Source: Zeugodacus cucurbitae (lineage: Eukaryota; Arthropoda; Insecta; Diptera; Tephritidae). Taken from it: 64,000 bases of DNA. The notes under the pieces are model-generated. The model ran no database searches and was not told where the DNA came from. It was given only the letters and a program-made list of their open reading frames with translations. Shown here one piece after another: positions 49,207 to 62,160 of the stretch. Location of the stretch: contig NC_071669.1 of assembly GCF_028554725.1 (NCBI RefSeq), forward strand, positions 48,253,501-48,317,500. The letters run 5' to 3'. The stretch's first letter is position 1. The number at the start of each line of letters is the position of its first letter. Made by a program: the position numbers and the translations under genes.

Positions 49207-52204
49207 TAGCAATATAGTAAATTTGGTATATCAGAATTACCAGTTGGAGTGATAAAGACTCCAGTTTTAAAGTGATTATGAAGACCACACGTCTTGGCTT
49301 TGATCAAACTTGAAATAGCAAACTTAAATGTTTCCTAAAACTTGTCCTTTCCATTGGAAATGGTACAGACATAATTGGAAGCTTTTTATTTGTCCGTGTC
49401 TATACTCTGCTTTAGTCATTAAGCTCAGTTGCATATTTCATTCTCTATTCTTTTCTATTTTTTTTTTTTTGCGTCAACCGGATGCTGAGAGCAGGCAGAG
49501 GTCCCTATGATAAGCACTTTCAATTTATTTTTTTAACATTTCAACTATTATCTGGGGAGTCGTTGTTATCACCATATAGCTAGGCCCTGTTCCTATAACT
49601 CACTTCAGAATACCATTAATAGTGGTTCCTAAGTGATGCTTAAAGAAGTTTTGGAGTTCTTTTGTTCGAAATTTAGCATTAAATATACCTGAGTGGCACT
49701 AGAGTTTTGAAACTCAAGGTATCTTAAAAAATCGTATGGAATCTCAAGAGGCGAAAACGATATTTTTTCATATATACATCAGTTGAGATCGCCATGGAAA
49801 GTAAGATCTTCTCCAAATAGCTAATATACAAAATTACAATTATCCTAAATACAAACGTAAATCCTCGTGACATATCGAATCACGAACATGCTTATATATT
49901 AAACGTTTTTTCCCTTAAACTAGACGAACTCGCTGCCTAACTTCACCTATTTACCATATATCGAATAGAATTATGTCCAAAAGTTTTACAGATGTTACAA
50001 AACATCGTTCATACCAAAGATACCATTCAGTATGAGAGCTACAATAGATTTCCAAAATCGTATAGTATCCAAAAAGTGATTCCACAGATATTCATGGTTC
50101 TGTTCATTGATTGAATTAATTTGCAAAGGTCACGCAGATACAAAAGAAGAAACCATTTCAACACCTGGTTGAAAGTTACGGAAAACTTTTAACGATGCAA
50201 AAGAACACACGAAGTACGTTGTCTGTATAAGATATATATGTATAAGATATATAACCAATCAATATTGTGTGTCTAACAGTACTTCATTGCCATTCGAAAG
50301 CACTTCATTCGCACTCACTCAACGAGAAAATAGCAAATTGAACGCACACTTTGCAAACAATTTAACGAAGTTTCAATTGACTCGATGTTTGTATGTTCTT
50401 AGTTCAAGGTAAACGAATAGAATATAGGGTGTGTAATTTCTTATGCTGATATTATTTCGAGATAAATACCATACAAGCCAATATCAATGGATATAGACTT
50501 AGTCTTGGCAGTTACTGATTCCAACGAGATGTTGGGCCAAATCACAAGTCAAACTATTCAGGGTCTGCCACAAAGGCCTCTGAGCGCCGTATGTCGGAAA
50601 TCCAGATCTCTAGAATTCATTACCGATGTCTTCATATGAAGAGATATAAATATGTTAACGAACATATATGTCAGCAATTTTCGTAGCAGTGAAGAGTTCA
50701 AGGCCGACATTCGGGCCCAATTCAATAATATACCACTCGATACGCTCGAAGGGACAATGCAATACACAGCGAAAAGATCATTTTGGCTATAAATGCCGTC
50801 ACTTAACTGTCGTAGAGTTCGAAAATAATACATCCAAATATAATGTGAAGGGCCATATTATATACAGATATCTCAAAAATAAAAGGAGCACCCTGTATAT
50901 AAATTTTCAAGCACATGTCGAACAATGCCAAAAGTCAAAGAATTCGACAAATTCACATTTCGCATCTCGTATGTGGGTTCCGCCTGGTTGGACTGTGCAA
51001 ATTTTCGCCTTGTGACTGAGTCGTGTCTTTTTATTATACAGCTTGCCGCACAACGAACGACTATAAGTATGTACATATATATGTTTATAAGTAAGTTCGC
51101 ACTTTGTGGCCTGCTTCTGGGACGCGCTGATATTCGCGCAGCAAACCTGTTCACATTCCCATAATAAATTTAACAGTTTTACGAGTTTTGGCCACTTTTC
51201 ACATACCCAGCAAACAAATAAGCCAACAGCCGACAGACACACATACTTGTACTTGTAAGCGCTTACACACCTGAGTGACTGGGAAGGTGCTGTATGAATG
51301 CCGAAAATTTGTTACTTTCTTCTTCTTTTTCTTCCCATTTTTCGCATTCACCTCCAACGTCAATTGTGCGGGTGTATCATCGAGCCATTAAACGTTTGTC
51401 CGTCCGTCCGTTCGCAAATTAAATGAAAAGGAACAAAAGGAAAGGCTGCAGCAAACACTTGTTGCCGTCTTCCAAGTAGTTGCCACATGTGCCATATGGT
51501 TGTTGTACGCATGCGTATGCGAATTTGCGGTCACCCGCTCACATGCGCGCCGCCACACTGCCGCACCACCACTCCGCCGCACCGTTGAGGTCGTTCGCGT
51601 TATTTATGGCAGTGAAGTGACTTTTCAACAGACTTCTTAACTTATGAGCTGTGATTTCTGCGGAAAAGCAGCCAAGTGCCTCGTTGTTGGCCATTAAATA
51701 AAACTTTTGCTGGTCGTAAGCAGCAGCGTCTGAGACGTTGCGTTGTTGAAAGTTGCATAAAACTTTATTGCCTTTTGGTTCTGGTTGTTGTTACTGTGGC
51801 TGTGGTGGCAAAGTTATTTGCGTGTGAAATTTGTACAAATGTTAGATGAATTGACTGCAGTCGAAGTTTAGATACTGATAATATTTATATGAGCTGCAGA
51901 TGGCGGAGAAGTGCATAAAATAAATTTCGATGAAAAAGTGAATGGTTAAGCAAAAGCCCGATTAGAATAAGAAATATATTTGAGAAATAAATATATATAT
52001 TTACGTACATACAATGGATAACTATTTATGTATATATTTATATATATTTTTTTTTAACAAACATAATATCGCCTTGAAGAAAACACAGTCAATAATCGAG
52101 ATGAAAAACTAGAGAAATCTAACCACAGGAATTATTCAGTACAGTAATTTTAAACTCCATACAATTAACACTCATGTCCACGGGAATTGCCGATCTTTCT
52201 TAGA
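49207..52204. other. No recognised gene; intergenic DNA
   Basis: AT-rich to 50900, then moderately GC-rich (51180-51900) with TTG runs. Overlapping frames at 50873-51242 on both strands are unassigned. Terminus-like strings near 50425 (AGGGTGTGTAATTTC) and 50890 (GCACCCTGTATATA) may mark a small transposon but do not match well. Confidence 0.4.
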
Positions 52205-53408
52205 GAACGAGTTTTGAGTGATCCGACTTAGTTAAAATATGCGCCGTTTCGATCGATAATCTGTTTCCATCTAGACGGCAACTTCATAATATCCCCCTCG
52301 CAGAAGGCCTCCTCCTTATTTGCGGAAAACCCGGACAGCCACTTTTCACAAGCCTCTTTTGAGTTCAACTTTACACCACCAAGGACGTTCGCCATAGACA
52401 GGTGGTAATTACTTGGCACTTTGTCCGGGCTATATGGTGGAAAACCTGCAATCCGAGCTCCCGTAGCGTCTGACGAGTCATCAACGAAGTATATGTTCTG
52501 GCGTTGTCGTGGTGGAACACTGAACCCTTCCTGTTGGTCAATTCTGGACGCTTCTGGTCGATCGCCTGCTTCAAGCGGTTCAGTTGTTCGCAGTAGATGG
52601 TAGAATTAATTGTCTGGCCATATGGGAGCAGCTCATAGAGGATGATTCCCTTCCAATGCCACCGAACACACAGCAAAACCTTCCTGCCGGTCAATTCCGG
52701 CTTGCCCACTGTTTGGGGCCATTCACCGGGCTTCGACTACGACCGTTTTCGCTTGATATTGTCGTATGTGATCTATTTTGCATCGCCAGTCACCATCCGC
52801 TTCAAAAATGGGTCGAATTTTTTCCGTTTCAGCAGCATATCGCAGGCGTTGATTCGGTCCAGAAGGTTTTTTTGCGTCAATTCATGCGGCACCCAAACAT
52901 CAAGCTTTTTTGTGTATCCAGCCTTCTGCAGATGGTTTAAAATGGTTTGGTGACTAACTCCCATCTCCTGGGCGATGTCACGAGATGCCACATACCGGTC
53001 TAACTCGATGTTTTCCATGATTTCATCGGTATTCGTCGTCACAGGTCTTCTGCCGGCTGGCTTATCCGTGGTGTCGTTTCAACCGCCCTGAATCGTCGAA
53101 ACCATTCCTCCGCAGTTCGAAGTGATAGAGTACCATCCCCCAAAACACTATTAATCTCACGGAACGTTTCTCTAGCGGATTTTCCTTTAACGAAGGAAAA
53201 CTTTAAAATAGCGCGATTTTCGGCGTTAGTGAACTCCATGTTTTCACGTCTATAACAGTTGAACGCAATATCCAAACTAATAGCGTCGTTTTGTAGTTTG
53301 TGTTAGGACCTCTCAAAGATGTATAATATTGCCAGATACGAGCTCTGTAGCGCTTTATACATAGCCGGGAAATTCAAAAGACAAAAAGGGAGATATTTGA
53401 CAACCTAA
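52205..53408 (-). mobile_element. mariner element, copy c (complete 5' end, decayed)
   Basis: The left ITR is intact on the minus strand (53387-53408 in plus view: AGGGAGATATTTG...CAACCTAA, then TA). The transposase begins at about 53240 (MEFTNAENRAILKFSFVKGK) and proceeds through VSHQTILNHLQKAGYTKK, VTGDAK, FHHDNARTYTS and PSNYHLSMAN. Relative to the consensus blocks seen in copy b, GDEKW has become GDAK-stop and the third catalytic Asp (SDYHLF) is Asn (SNYHL). Frameshifts occur around 52440 and 53060. The 3' end diverges after about 52205, and no right ITR is found. Confidence 0.85.
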
Positions 53409-55544
53409 TATTATATTTTAAACTACAGACTCCCTCTAGATATTTATACATGTATATGTATGTTCAGATAGCTAGTCTACCAAAGATTCCTTTCCCTCCA
53501 CTGGTATCTCCATTCTGAGAGCAGCTCTCCCATCAACTGGCGAACATTCTCCATCAGCATAAATTCCAGAAATAACCATTTGAAGTGTCATTCCTTTGGA
53601 GTGAACCGCTTTTAACTATCTACTGGAACTGCACTTAATAGCTGCGCCTTCGCGATCCGCCAACCTTCGCAAGCCATCCAAATACCTGCAGGCATTTATT
53701 TCTTCTTCTCCTTCAGCGGCGTGGTTTTTGCCTTTGAAGCGCTCAAAAGAGCTGTCAATATGACATATTTCAATTTCAGCTACCTACACCGCCAACAACT
53801 TCAAAAGCGACGGCCTGAACGCCTAAAAGCCAATGACAATGTTGCCAGCGAGCGATGCGAAACAAAAGCTTCGCTTGCAACGGAAGCCGCCTAGAAATAT
53901 TTTGATTGCCGAACATTGTCAACATTGCAGCGACAATGCTTCAGCTGTGGCCCCACCCGCCAACTCAACTGTTGTTCCTGTTGTTGTTGTTTTTATTGCA
54001 AGAAGGCATGCACTTGCTGCTGCTGCTTTGCAACCCGCGCAATTCATTGGTAGTGGTAAGTAGCTGTTGTTGTGTTTATTTTTGTTGCTGGTGCGCTGGC
54101 CTCCCCGACCATGTCAAAGGAGTCCCCACACAGCACTTCATGTATGCGCCGGGCCCCCGTTCACTTTCGTAAATGTCGCGCTGTCTGTCGTCTGTCCGTT
54201 CGTCTGTCCGTTCGTCCGTCTGTCGTTCGCGTCATTGTCATTTAGTTGCCACAGTTTGTTGATGTTATTCACTTTGTGGCGCATTGTTGGCGGTTTGCTA
54301 AATCGCTCCGTCGCCGCCTTTGTTGTTTAGTCGTTGACCGCGCGGGCGGCGTACATCAAAGCGCGCCGCATCGCTGCCACGCCAGGCTGTCCAATTGCTC
54401 GCTGCCGCCGACGTTATTGTCAGTGGGCGCATGCGTTCCCGCGCATCATTTCAGCAATTTTTGTCATTGCATCTGGAAATTTTGTTACGTTGCGCTCTCG
54501 TTCGTTGCTGCGCCTGCGATCGTTGTGGTCGTATTCGCCATTTGGCGACAGTTTTTATAATTGCACTCGCTCTTTGGAGTCGCTACTGTTTGTTGGCCGG
54601 TCGGACTGGAGTGCTGCCGCTTGTCACTGTGTCGCTTCAAGGCGAACAGTGCTCAACTGTGGCCCTACGTTGAAGAATTTCAGATATTGGCTGATAGTAG
54701 GAATTCATTGATGTGCTTTTAAGGTTTACCGACCACTAAAACGGACATACGGACACACATACAGGCCGTTATTGTGGGAAGTAATGTAGTGCTTTTGAGT
54801 TGGGTATTAAAAAGATGCGTTTTCACTAAAGGTTTTTGAATAAGTCCAAAATCAACAAAACTTAACTTTAATTTGGAAATAGTAGTATTACAACTGATTT
54901 ATGTTAAGTCCGTATGCGAAAATACAAATATTAAGTCAAAGGTCACGACCTAATATTCAAGAATAAATTATTTCTAATATTAATGTAAGGTTTTCAAAAA
55001 TTATAGAAAATTATAATTCACAATATATTACAGTTAAGCAAACTGTGCGATCTCTCAGCAAAACATCTACATATCTTCACTGCAAGTAATCTACATTTCT
55101 TGTTTTTCTGAAGAGAATCACTACAAATAAAGACGTAGTTGCTTAATTAAGGTATAAGACCGAAATTGAAATTTCGAACTTATTTTGTACCCCAAATAGA
55201 CCATTAAATAGTTTGAAGTTCACTATTCAACTGTTATCGATCGCACTTATCTTCAACTCAAGTCTTGCTGCAAAGTCATCTTTATACATTCTTCAAACAT
55301 TTTCTTATGATAAAACACTCTGTAGCATTAAGCTTTTTCTCCCGTTTATTTTATAGTTCATCTTGAAAAGGGTATTCCAAGATCGAAGTATTTTTCATTG
55401 ATTATTTTTATAAGAAGCATTTGAAAGCGCTAAAGTATTGCTAAATTAAAAAGAAAAGTATATATTTTTAAGACTGATACCCACAACAATGATCACAAAA
55501 ATCACACTAAGTCAATAGCCTAGGTTATAACAAAAACAAATTGT
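53409..55544. other. No recognised gene; intergenic DNA
   Basis: A GC-rich zone at 53650-54690 has several overlapping frames of 90-125 codons on the plus strand, rich in Cys/Leu/Val from TTGTTG runs, without a known domain. The remainder is AT-rich. Confidence 0.4.
54181..54230. repeat. (GTCTGTCCGTTC)-type simple repeat
   Basis: Alternating GTCT, GTCC and GTTC units, the same kind of tract found in DINE-1-like repeats, but no other Helentron sequence flanks it here. Confidence 0.75.
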
Positions 55545-55945
55545 GTTCTTTTTCTTCTTTGGCACTACAACCGTGGGTCGGTCTGGGCCGAGAACACAAA
55601 ACTTCGCTTGTTGCCTCTATCCTTTGCGAAGTCACGCCAGTTGTACACCTCAAGTGCAGACAAGTGGGCGCCTTTGCTTCCGTTGTCCACCCATGGATCC
55701 CGAATTGAAAGTTATTTTCACTGGAACATTGCCTTCAATACGTACGACATGGTCCAAACAGTTCATTCATTGGATTTTTATACTCTTAACTATATCCATG
55801 TCGTCGATCTCATACAGTGAACGGTTCCTTCTTCTTCGGTACTCCTCGCTCAGTTCTCTCGACTGTTCCAAGCACATTCTCATCTCGGGTTGACATCGTT
55901 CATGTTTCTGCCCCGTATAATAGGACGAGAATGATAAAAGACAAT
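55545..55945 (-). mobile_element. LINE 3'-end fragment, family B
   Basis: Minus strand encodes, with breaks, VYEIDDMDIVKSI, LDHVVRIEGNVP and NWRDFAKDRGNKRSFVFSAQ. This is the post-RT C-terminus of an RTE-like LINE distinct from the 42-kb element. The same 3' block occurs at 27998-28625. 5'-truncated. Confidence 0.6.
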
Positions 55946-56739
55946 AACAAATAGGCTAGGCAAAACCAAAAATGTCAGTTATGATATTCCAGTCTTAATT
56001 CAGTTAATTAGGACATTCATTAGGAAGTTTCTGTTATATAAGTTATTTTTTTCTTATTAGTCACGAGATCGAATTATTCCAGATCAGTGTGACTTTAGAA
56101 TTTCGATATATCATGTATCCAAACTACAAATATACCCACAATATTCAAAGCCGTAGAATGAAGACAAAGTTTCCGATAAAGTGTCTTGTTTAAGTTTCTA
56201 TTCCAATTTGTTATATTTTATCCGACAAATGTAAGGTCATACGTCGAATTTTTCTTGATTAGCTGACGGATGTTGAAAAGAAAGTGGTAAACGCGGAAAA
56301 AATACGGGTATTTTAGGTCTATAATATATATAGTAGTGGTGTTTCGAGATTAAAACCAGAATATTTCTAGTGACAGTGCAGTTCCTAGTGTACTGCACAA
56401 AGGTGGGTGTCGTTAAAAATTTTAATTGAAAGTGTTATTTTTCATAATTAACCTTTACTACTGAACACATTTCGGTCAAGCCTTCAACGAATATTTTCAT
56501 TACAGCTAAACTCGCTAGATGGCGCTGCGGTCGATTGATTTATTTTAAAATCGTATTTTTCCAGCGATCTGATTGGAATTCAAAATGTAATTGAAGAATA
56601 TTAAAACCTTATTTTTCACTCGGGGGGTAAAGTATTATCGAATATAAGAAATATGAACCATTAATATCATAGTATGGACGCCCCATTTGAACAGACTGGG
56701 AACAGACTAATCGTTCTGGGTCTATCGATTATAAATATA
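55946..56739. other. No recognised feature
   Basis: AT-rich spacer; nothing assignable. Confidence 0.4.
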
Positions 56740-57181
56740 CAGTGGAACTTCTATAACTCGAATCACCATATTCCACAAAAAAACTTCGACTTATAGAAAA
56801 ACATAAATATTTCAAAAAACTGTAAAATATAGATTCACCCACAGATTTAGTTATTTACTTCGCAAAAAGTTTTATATACGTTAAAACATGAATTCTGTAA
56901 TTTTGTTTGTTATATTTTTCTATTGTTTGGCACTCATGCCTTTGTTACACGATTTATGAGATATATAAGTGTAATATCATATTTTTTGTTACATACGAAT
57001 ATAGGGATTCCGTTCAAATTATCCCTTGATAGTACCATTTTAAATTGTGTATTATGCTCTGGTGGAAAAGTTCGATTTATGTAAGGAAATCTGTATGAAA
57101 TTTGACTTCTATTGCCAATTGCAGAGTTCGAGTTGTGGAGATCTTCGACTTATAGAAGTTTGAGTTATGAAAGTTCCACTG
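56740..57181. mobile_element. pogo-like MITE
   Basis: Ends are CAGTGGAACTTCTATAACTC and, reverse complemented from the right, CAGTGGAACTTTCATAACTC, each next to a TA (56738-56739 and 57182-57183). CAGTRGAACCTC-type ends plus TA duplications are characteristic of pogo/Tigger-like Tc1/mariner elements. The 442-bp interior is AT-rich and non-coding. CTTCGACTTATAGAA occurs near both ends in direct orientation. A fragment of the same family is at 62058-62160. Confidence 0.75.
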
Positions 57182-58814
57182 TATTTAGGCTCTCGAGGGG
57201 CATTGCCAAAATTAGAAAGCCAGTAAGAAGTCCGTTATTATTATTATTATTATATAAAGACAAATAAGTATATTAACTAATATAAAAACAATAGGTGAGT
57301 CGAGGAGAATATATTCAATAAGAATTTGTCGATTTTTCAAGAATACTACTTAGAGAGAGACTTCAAGGACTTCAGAAAACCGCATCTTCCGCATCTAAGT
57401 GACTGTTGCATTGGAGATTAGAAACCAAAGTTTTAATGAAAAATCTGTCAAACCTCATTGAGATTATGATTCATATAATTTTTATATATTTACGACTTAT
57501 ACGAGTGTTGTTGTTGTAATGCATGATATATTACATCTATATGATTTATCTAATTCGGACCGCGTTGACCATTAAACTGTGTAAATATCGATTTAACATG
57601 AAGGGTTATCTTGTAAACGCATTTGATTGATAATATAAAAAAGAGAAGTGAAGTTTATGGACACAACACACAAATACAAATATTTGTAAATATATATGCA
57701 CACAATATAAATACAATTCAATTTATGTCCAGTCTGCTCATACCAAATCCACAGGCAGCAATTGATAAGATCACCTTCTTATAGATTACTACATACCCAT
57801 ACACCAACAAATATACGAGTAAATACACGCGCGGACCTGCGCAATGAAGGTTGTTTCCCAACAAATTTACACACAAATCGATCAAGATAAAATTTTAATT
57901 CACTTAAGCGCTGATGCGCGCAAGCAAAGCGAACGGAAATTGAAAATTGGAAATAACGCGCATGCGCGGCGTACTGACAGCGATGCGGCTGCGCAGTCGC
58001 ATTTGTATGTATGTTATGTGCTTGAGTAAGTATTGCTGCTACCTTAAAAGGCCGGCAAGCCAAATTGGCGACGTAGCAGCACTTAGACGCACCGAGCTCG
58101 TCTGCATGTGGCAAGTGCAGGCTAAATGCCACAACAAGTGAGGTGCGCGCTGCGGCAGCAATGGGTGTAGCGCGGCAGTGGCGCATGCGCACGCGTTCAT
58201 ACTTTCAAGCAAGCGACATATTGAGGGCAATGAAAACGAACACTTGTCTGTAATGAATGTAAGTCTGTATGTGTTTGTGCCACAAGCCGATTGCCAACGG
58301 TCGCACCATCAACAGCATTGTGTTATCTCCGTCGATTCTGGAGCAATGTGCGCGCACGTAAATTCAGTTCATTTAATGCCTTGTTAGCTTAATTGAGCTA
58401 TCGCCTAATTAGTCGCAGAATCTCGCCTTATCCGTTAGCAAAACATTTTAATCTAAACGGCCAACAAGTGCGTGCATGTTGCACGAGTATCTAAGCGATA
58501 CACCCAGAGATACTCGCACACTATATCGTGCGGTATCGCGCCGCGCCGGTTGTGGCCGAACCACACACCAAAAGGGGCAAACAACAACATGGCGGGGCGG
58601 TGTGGAAGTTGGTTGCATGCCACAAGGTGCGCACCCCGACAACAACGCGTTTCAGCGCTTGGTGCGAATACACTGATAGGTACAATATGTAGTCAATAAA
58701 TTTCTCGCGCGCTCTGAACGCCGCGAGGCAGGGGTACTACTTACAAGCGTCTCTTTTTGTTTGTTTTTTTCCTAATAAAAAATAAACACAAATGACTTTG
58801 CATTACTTGCAACA
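57182..58814. other. No recognised gene; intergenic DNA downstream of the transporter gene
   Basis: (TTA)n at 57234-57252. The GC-richer zone 57780-58690 has overlapping short frames on both strands with no recognised domain. Confidence 0.4.
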
Positions 58815-58820
58815 TTTATT
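58815..58820 (-). terminator. Poly(A) signal of the transporter gene
   Basis: AATAAA on the minus strand, 57 bp past the stop codon at 58877. A compact 3' UTR is implied. Confidence 0.6.
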
Positions 58821-58876
58821 ATTATCGACTGTGATTATTTTTCACTTAGTGGCCACGCAAACAGTGCAATCCAGCG

Positions 58877-61310
58877 TTATTGTTGTAATTGGTAATTTAC
58901 AAAGAGGTCTCTGATCGAGAACCAAGTGCCAATAGCGCCACCAACAAAACCAAAAACAACCAAAGCTAAATCTTGCCACAAGTAGATCTTATATGGTCCA
59001 AATCCCTGGCTGTAGCGCAAGCAGAAGTCCATCAAACCGGGAAAGATCAAGCCGAGATAAGAGAGTGAGAAGGAGCCAACGAGCGAGAGTATGAGAACCA
59101 GTTCTGAACTCATAACCGCGGCGAGCACTATAATATTTTAAAGAAAATTATATTTGTTTTATCACTGAAAGAACTAAAATCAGAAATACTCACCTGCGCC
59201 GAGCACAATAGCTATGCGTAAGACATACTCCAAGGGATGCGACGCCTTTAAATTCATATATTCCGAGTAACGCCGCCAACACACCTCGATGGTTATGTAA
59301 CCTTGTAGAGCAAACGATAAAAATATGGCCACCGCGAACATTAATTTTGCCAAGCGGGGTAAGCTGCGGAAATAGGAAGGAGATATAGGGGTATGTTAGA
59401 AATTAATTATATATAGATGGAACGGTCTTCGATTTCTCAAACCTTGTTGAGTAGTGAATCGAACAAACAACTGGTATAAATCGCTTAAAGTGGTATAATC
59501 AATAGTATAGCCACACAAATAAAATTATAACCGGGGATCCTACTATGTGTACCTTATGTTTTTGGGGACGCCGAATGCCCATCCGAGGTCCATTTAACCC
59601 CATCAGATGAGGGTTTTGACATAACCCTACAACATTCTATATGGCGGACAATGTTTTTTAAAATTCATCAAGCTTGAAACTCGATACTCGGGGGTTTCCG
59701 GGGTCACAGATTACGAATCCAGTGTGGGTTTTTCAAAATGCAAAAAGTCGGATCCAATATGGCGGACGCTTTTTGGAAAAATTCATCGGGATCAGTTGGA
59801 ACTCGTTGCTCAGGGGTTTTTGGGGTCGCTGATTATGAATTTGACGTTACTTAAAATTCAAAATGGCGACCCAATATTGCGAACACATTTTAAAAATTGA
59901 ATCCACTATTTTGAATTTTGAAAAACCGACACCGGATTCAAGATAATTCTGAACAAAATTGAAGGCTTTGTCTTTCCCAAAAATTTCTTGGCGAAAAGGT
60001 TTTAGAAAAACTTGCCATATGGAACCTCAGATCTGACTTAAGAATTAAATTTCGATTCTTAAAATAAATCATTATGAATAGATGCCCAACACACTTACAA
60101 CTCATCCATCGGCAGATTGGAAGTAATACTGTCCTTAACCCTGTCACCATAGCGCCAGTAGCCGAAAAATGCTATCAATACATATAGTATTAGGGAAGTG
60201 CCCAAGCCCATATTTAGAATGCCATATAAACCTAGATAGTCCCGCGGGGATTTCATTTTGGCTTCAACGGAGATGATCTACAATATTTTAATAATTTATT
60301 TAGAAATAAATTTTGAGAATATGGAAACTATGTAACTCACCACACCGACAGATTCGATGGCGAAAAGCACCGTGCCGAAGAATAAAGGATAAGATTTCAA
60401 ATCGCCAAAGGCACTTCGCCGAGCCAACGAAGGCAGACCCGTGAAAATGTAGTAGAATACAATGACGAAACCTGCAAAACTTTTACTTTTGTATCAATTC
60501 TATCAATTTCATAACCAAGAATATACTCATTACTAAAGCAAATCATGGCGTCCGCAACTGCATTGAACGGCACCAGATTCCGCAGATCGCGCACCAAATA
60601 AATCGCTGATAACGGCAAAGTCAACGCGAAGATATAAAAGCGTGAGTCGATATCGTAACCATAAAAATCGAACAACTCCTTCATATTGTCGGCAATGAAG
60701 ACGACGTAAGCGCAGCAGACGCCAAAATGATAGAAGGCCAATATGAAGTCGATGGTGGAGCTTAAAACAACAAAGAATTACAAAAATTCACATAACTAAA
60801 TCAAACACATTTTCTGATACAAAACTTCATACAAACCGCGCAGTTTCGCTTAAGAACCGCAAGTATTTCGGGCCCGATTCCAAGGCGACCGCCATCGAGT
60901 CTGGATAGTTCAGCTGCGGCACACGCTTGCGCTTGCTCAGCTCGTACATGCCATGCAACTGTAAACTCGCGGAATTCAAAATTTATTATAAACAACGAAA
61001 TGCGCTCATTTACCAACACATGCAGCGCGAATATGACGATAGAGCCGATCAAGGCGGTGCTGAGGAGACCGTTCAGCCAACCAGCTGCCTGAAAGGCTTT
61101 GGGCATGGCCAGGCAGCCAATGCCGATGGAGGCCTTCAGTAAGCTGATGTAGACTTCGAGATTACTGAAATTTATTTCGTTTTTCAATTTTAATTGTTCT
61201 TGTTTTTTTTTTGGTGTAATCAAAGCGTACCTCATTGGATTCTCAACCACACGATGCTGGTAAGGATCATAGTTATTTTCATCATTTTCGCTGTTTTGCG
61301 GTTCCTTCAT
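58877..61310 (-). CDS. Proton-coupled amino-acid transporter (SLC36/PAT family), 8 exons
   Basis: Exons (minus strand): 61310-61231, 61164-61014, 60958-60837, 60760-60534, 60471-60341, 60277-60099, 59363-59194, 59127-58877. They join in frame to 436 aa, and all seven introns are GT-AG, 55-76 bp except the sixth (735 bp). Family features in order: YDPYQHRVVENP before the first membrane segment, LLKASIGIGCLAMPKAFQAA (PAT signature), FGVCCAYVVFIADN, SLILYVLIAFFGYWRYGD, and a last hydrophobic hairpin before SIRDLFVNYQLQQ. PATs are about 450 aa, 11-segment H+-coupled importers of small amino acids at the plasma or endolysosomal membrane. The usual EGIGVVLPLEN block is here ESVGVIISVEAKM, so it is a diverged paralogue and its substrate is uncertain. 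TATAG directly before the ATG suggests a 5'-UTR intron. Confidence 0.88.
59520..59940. repeat. ~117-bp tandem repeat in intron 6 of the transporter gene
   Basis: Units begin ATGGCGGAC at 59641 and 59759, and ATTGCGAAC at 59876 (118 and 117 bp apart). Shared parts include AAATTCATC, ACTCG(A/T)T(A/G)CTC(A/G)GGGGTTT, GGGGTC(A/G)C(A/T)GATTA and TTCAAAATG. Two full diverged units and a partial third are visible, with looser similarity upstream. Confidence 0.7.
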
Positions 61311-62057
61311 GCCTATAACAGCAAATGTTTTGTAGTATTTAAAGTAAACAAATTTTAGAATTTCAGCTGTCAGTTTTTTATTTTCATATTTTTATTTTTG
61401 AGGCGAATTCGTAAGTTCTATAACTATGGTAATATAGTTATCGAGTATACTTATGCTTATAGAAAGTTTTTGGGTAAAGAAAACTCTACAAATAATGTGA
61501 AAAAAAAAACAGTTGATGATGATCTAAAATTCATATTTTTTAAGTGCAAAGAAATTCCGCTTCATGAATAGCAATTGAAAGCTTTCTCAATCATCATCGC
61601 TAGATTTTAAGGGTATATCTGAACTAGTTCGATTTCTAAATGTTGCTAAATCAGTATTTTGTGTAGTTACTATTGTGATAAACATTTGTACACATATTTG
61701 TGGAAAATCTGGAATAAATAAATAAATATATTGAATAATTAAACTTTGTTATACATTTAAATAGCTCAATTCCTTTAGGGTTAGTCAGTCTAGATCCCCA
61801 AAAAAATCGTTATTATGATGATTCATTATTTATTCGACGCGATTTCATCCTCGTTACTGTAATGAATTTGAATTTACGGATGACCAGTGGTTGTGGATTA
61901 TTATCGAAACAGCCAAAAGAAAATCATAGTTGAATTAGATTTCATCTGAAAGTTTAGAAATTCATCGGATTCTGTCAACTGGATCAGATTGGATTGGACC
62001 AAGACCTAAATATAGAGACTTTTTTCTTTCCCACATGTAATGTGAGATTTGAAAATA
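61311..62057. other. Upstream region of the transporter gene; no element recognised
   Basis: AT-rich; must contain the promoter and possibly a non-coding first exon, but I can point to no specific core-promoter element. Confidence 0.4.
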
Positions 62058-62160
62058 CGGTTTAACTTCCATAACTCTCTAACCCAAATTTTTTGTGGAA
62101 TATGGTGATTCGAGTTGGGATCGTTGAAGTCGAAGTCTTCAAACTTATGGTTATTTTACA
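62058..62160 (-). mobile_element. pogo-like MITE fragment
   Basis: Reverse complement contains AACTCGAATCACCATATTCC followed by ACAAAAAA, identical to the left arm of the 56740 element (56756-56787). Only one arm is recognisable. Confidence 0.6.

Noticed and set aside
50425..50905. Possible small transposon with ends AGGGTGTGTAATTTC and a reverse-complemented ACAGGGTGCTCC
   Set aside because: The two ends match over only about 7-8 bp and the flanking duplication is ambiguous.
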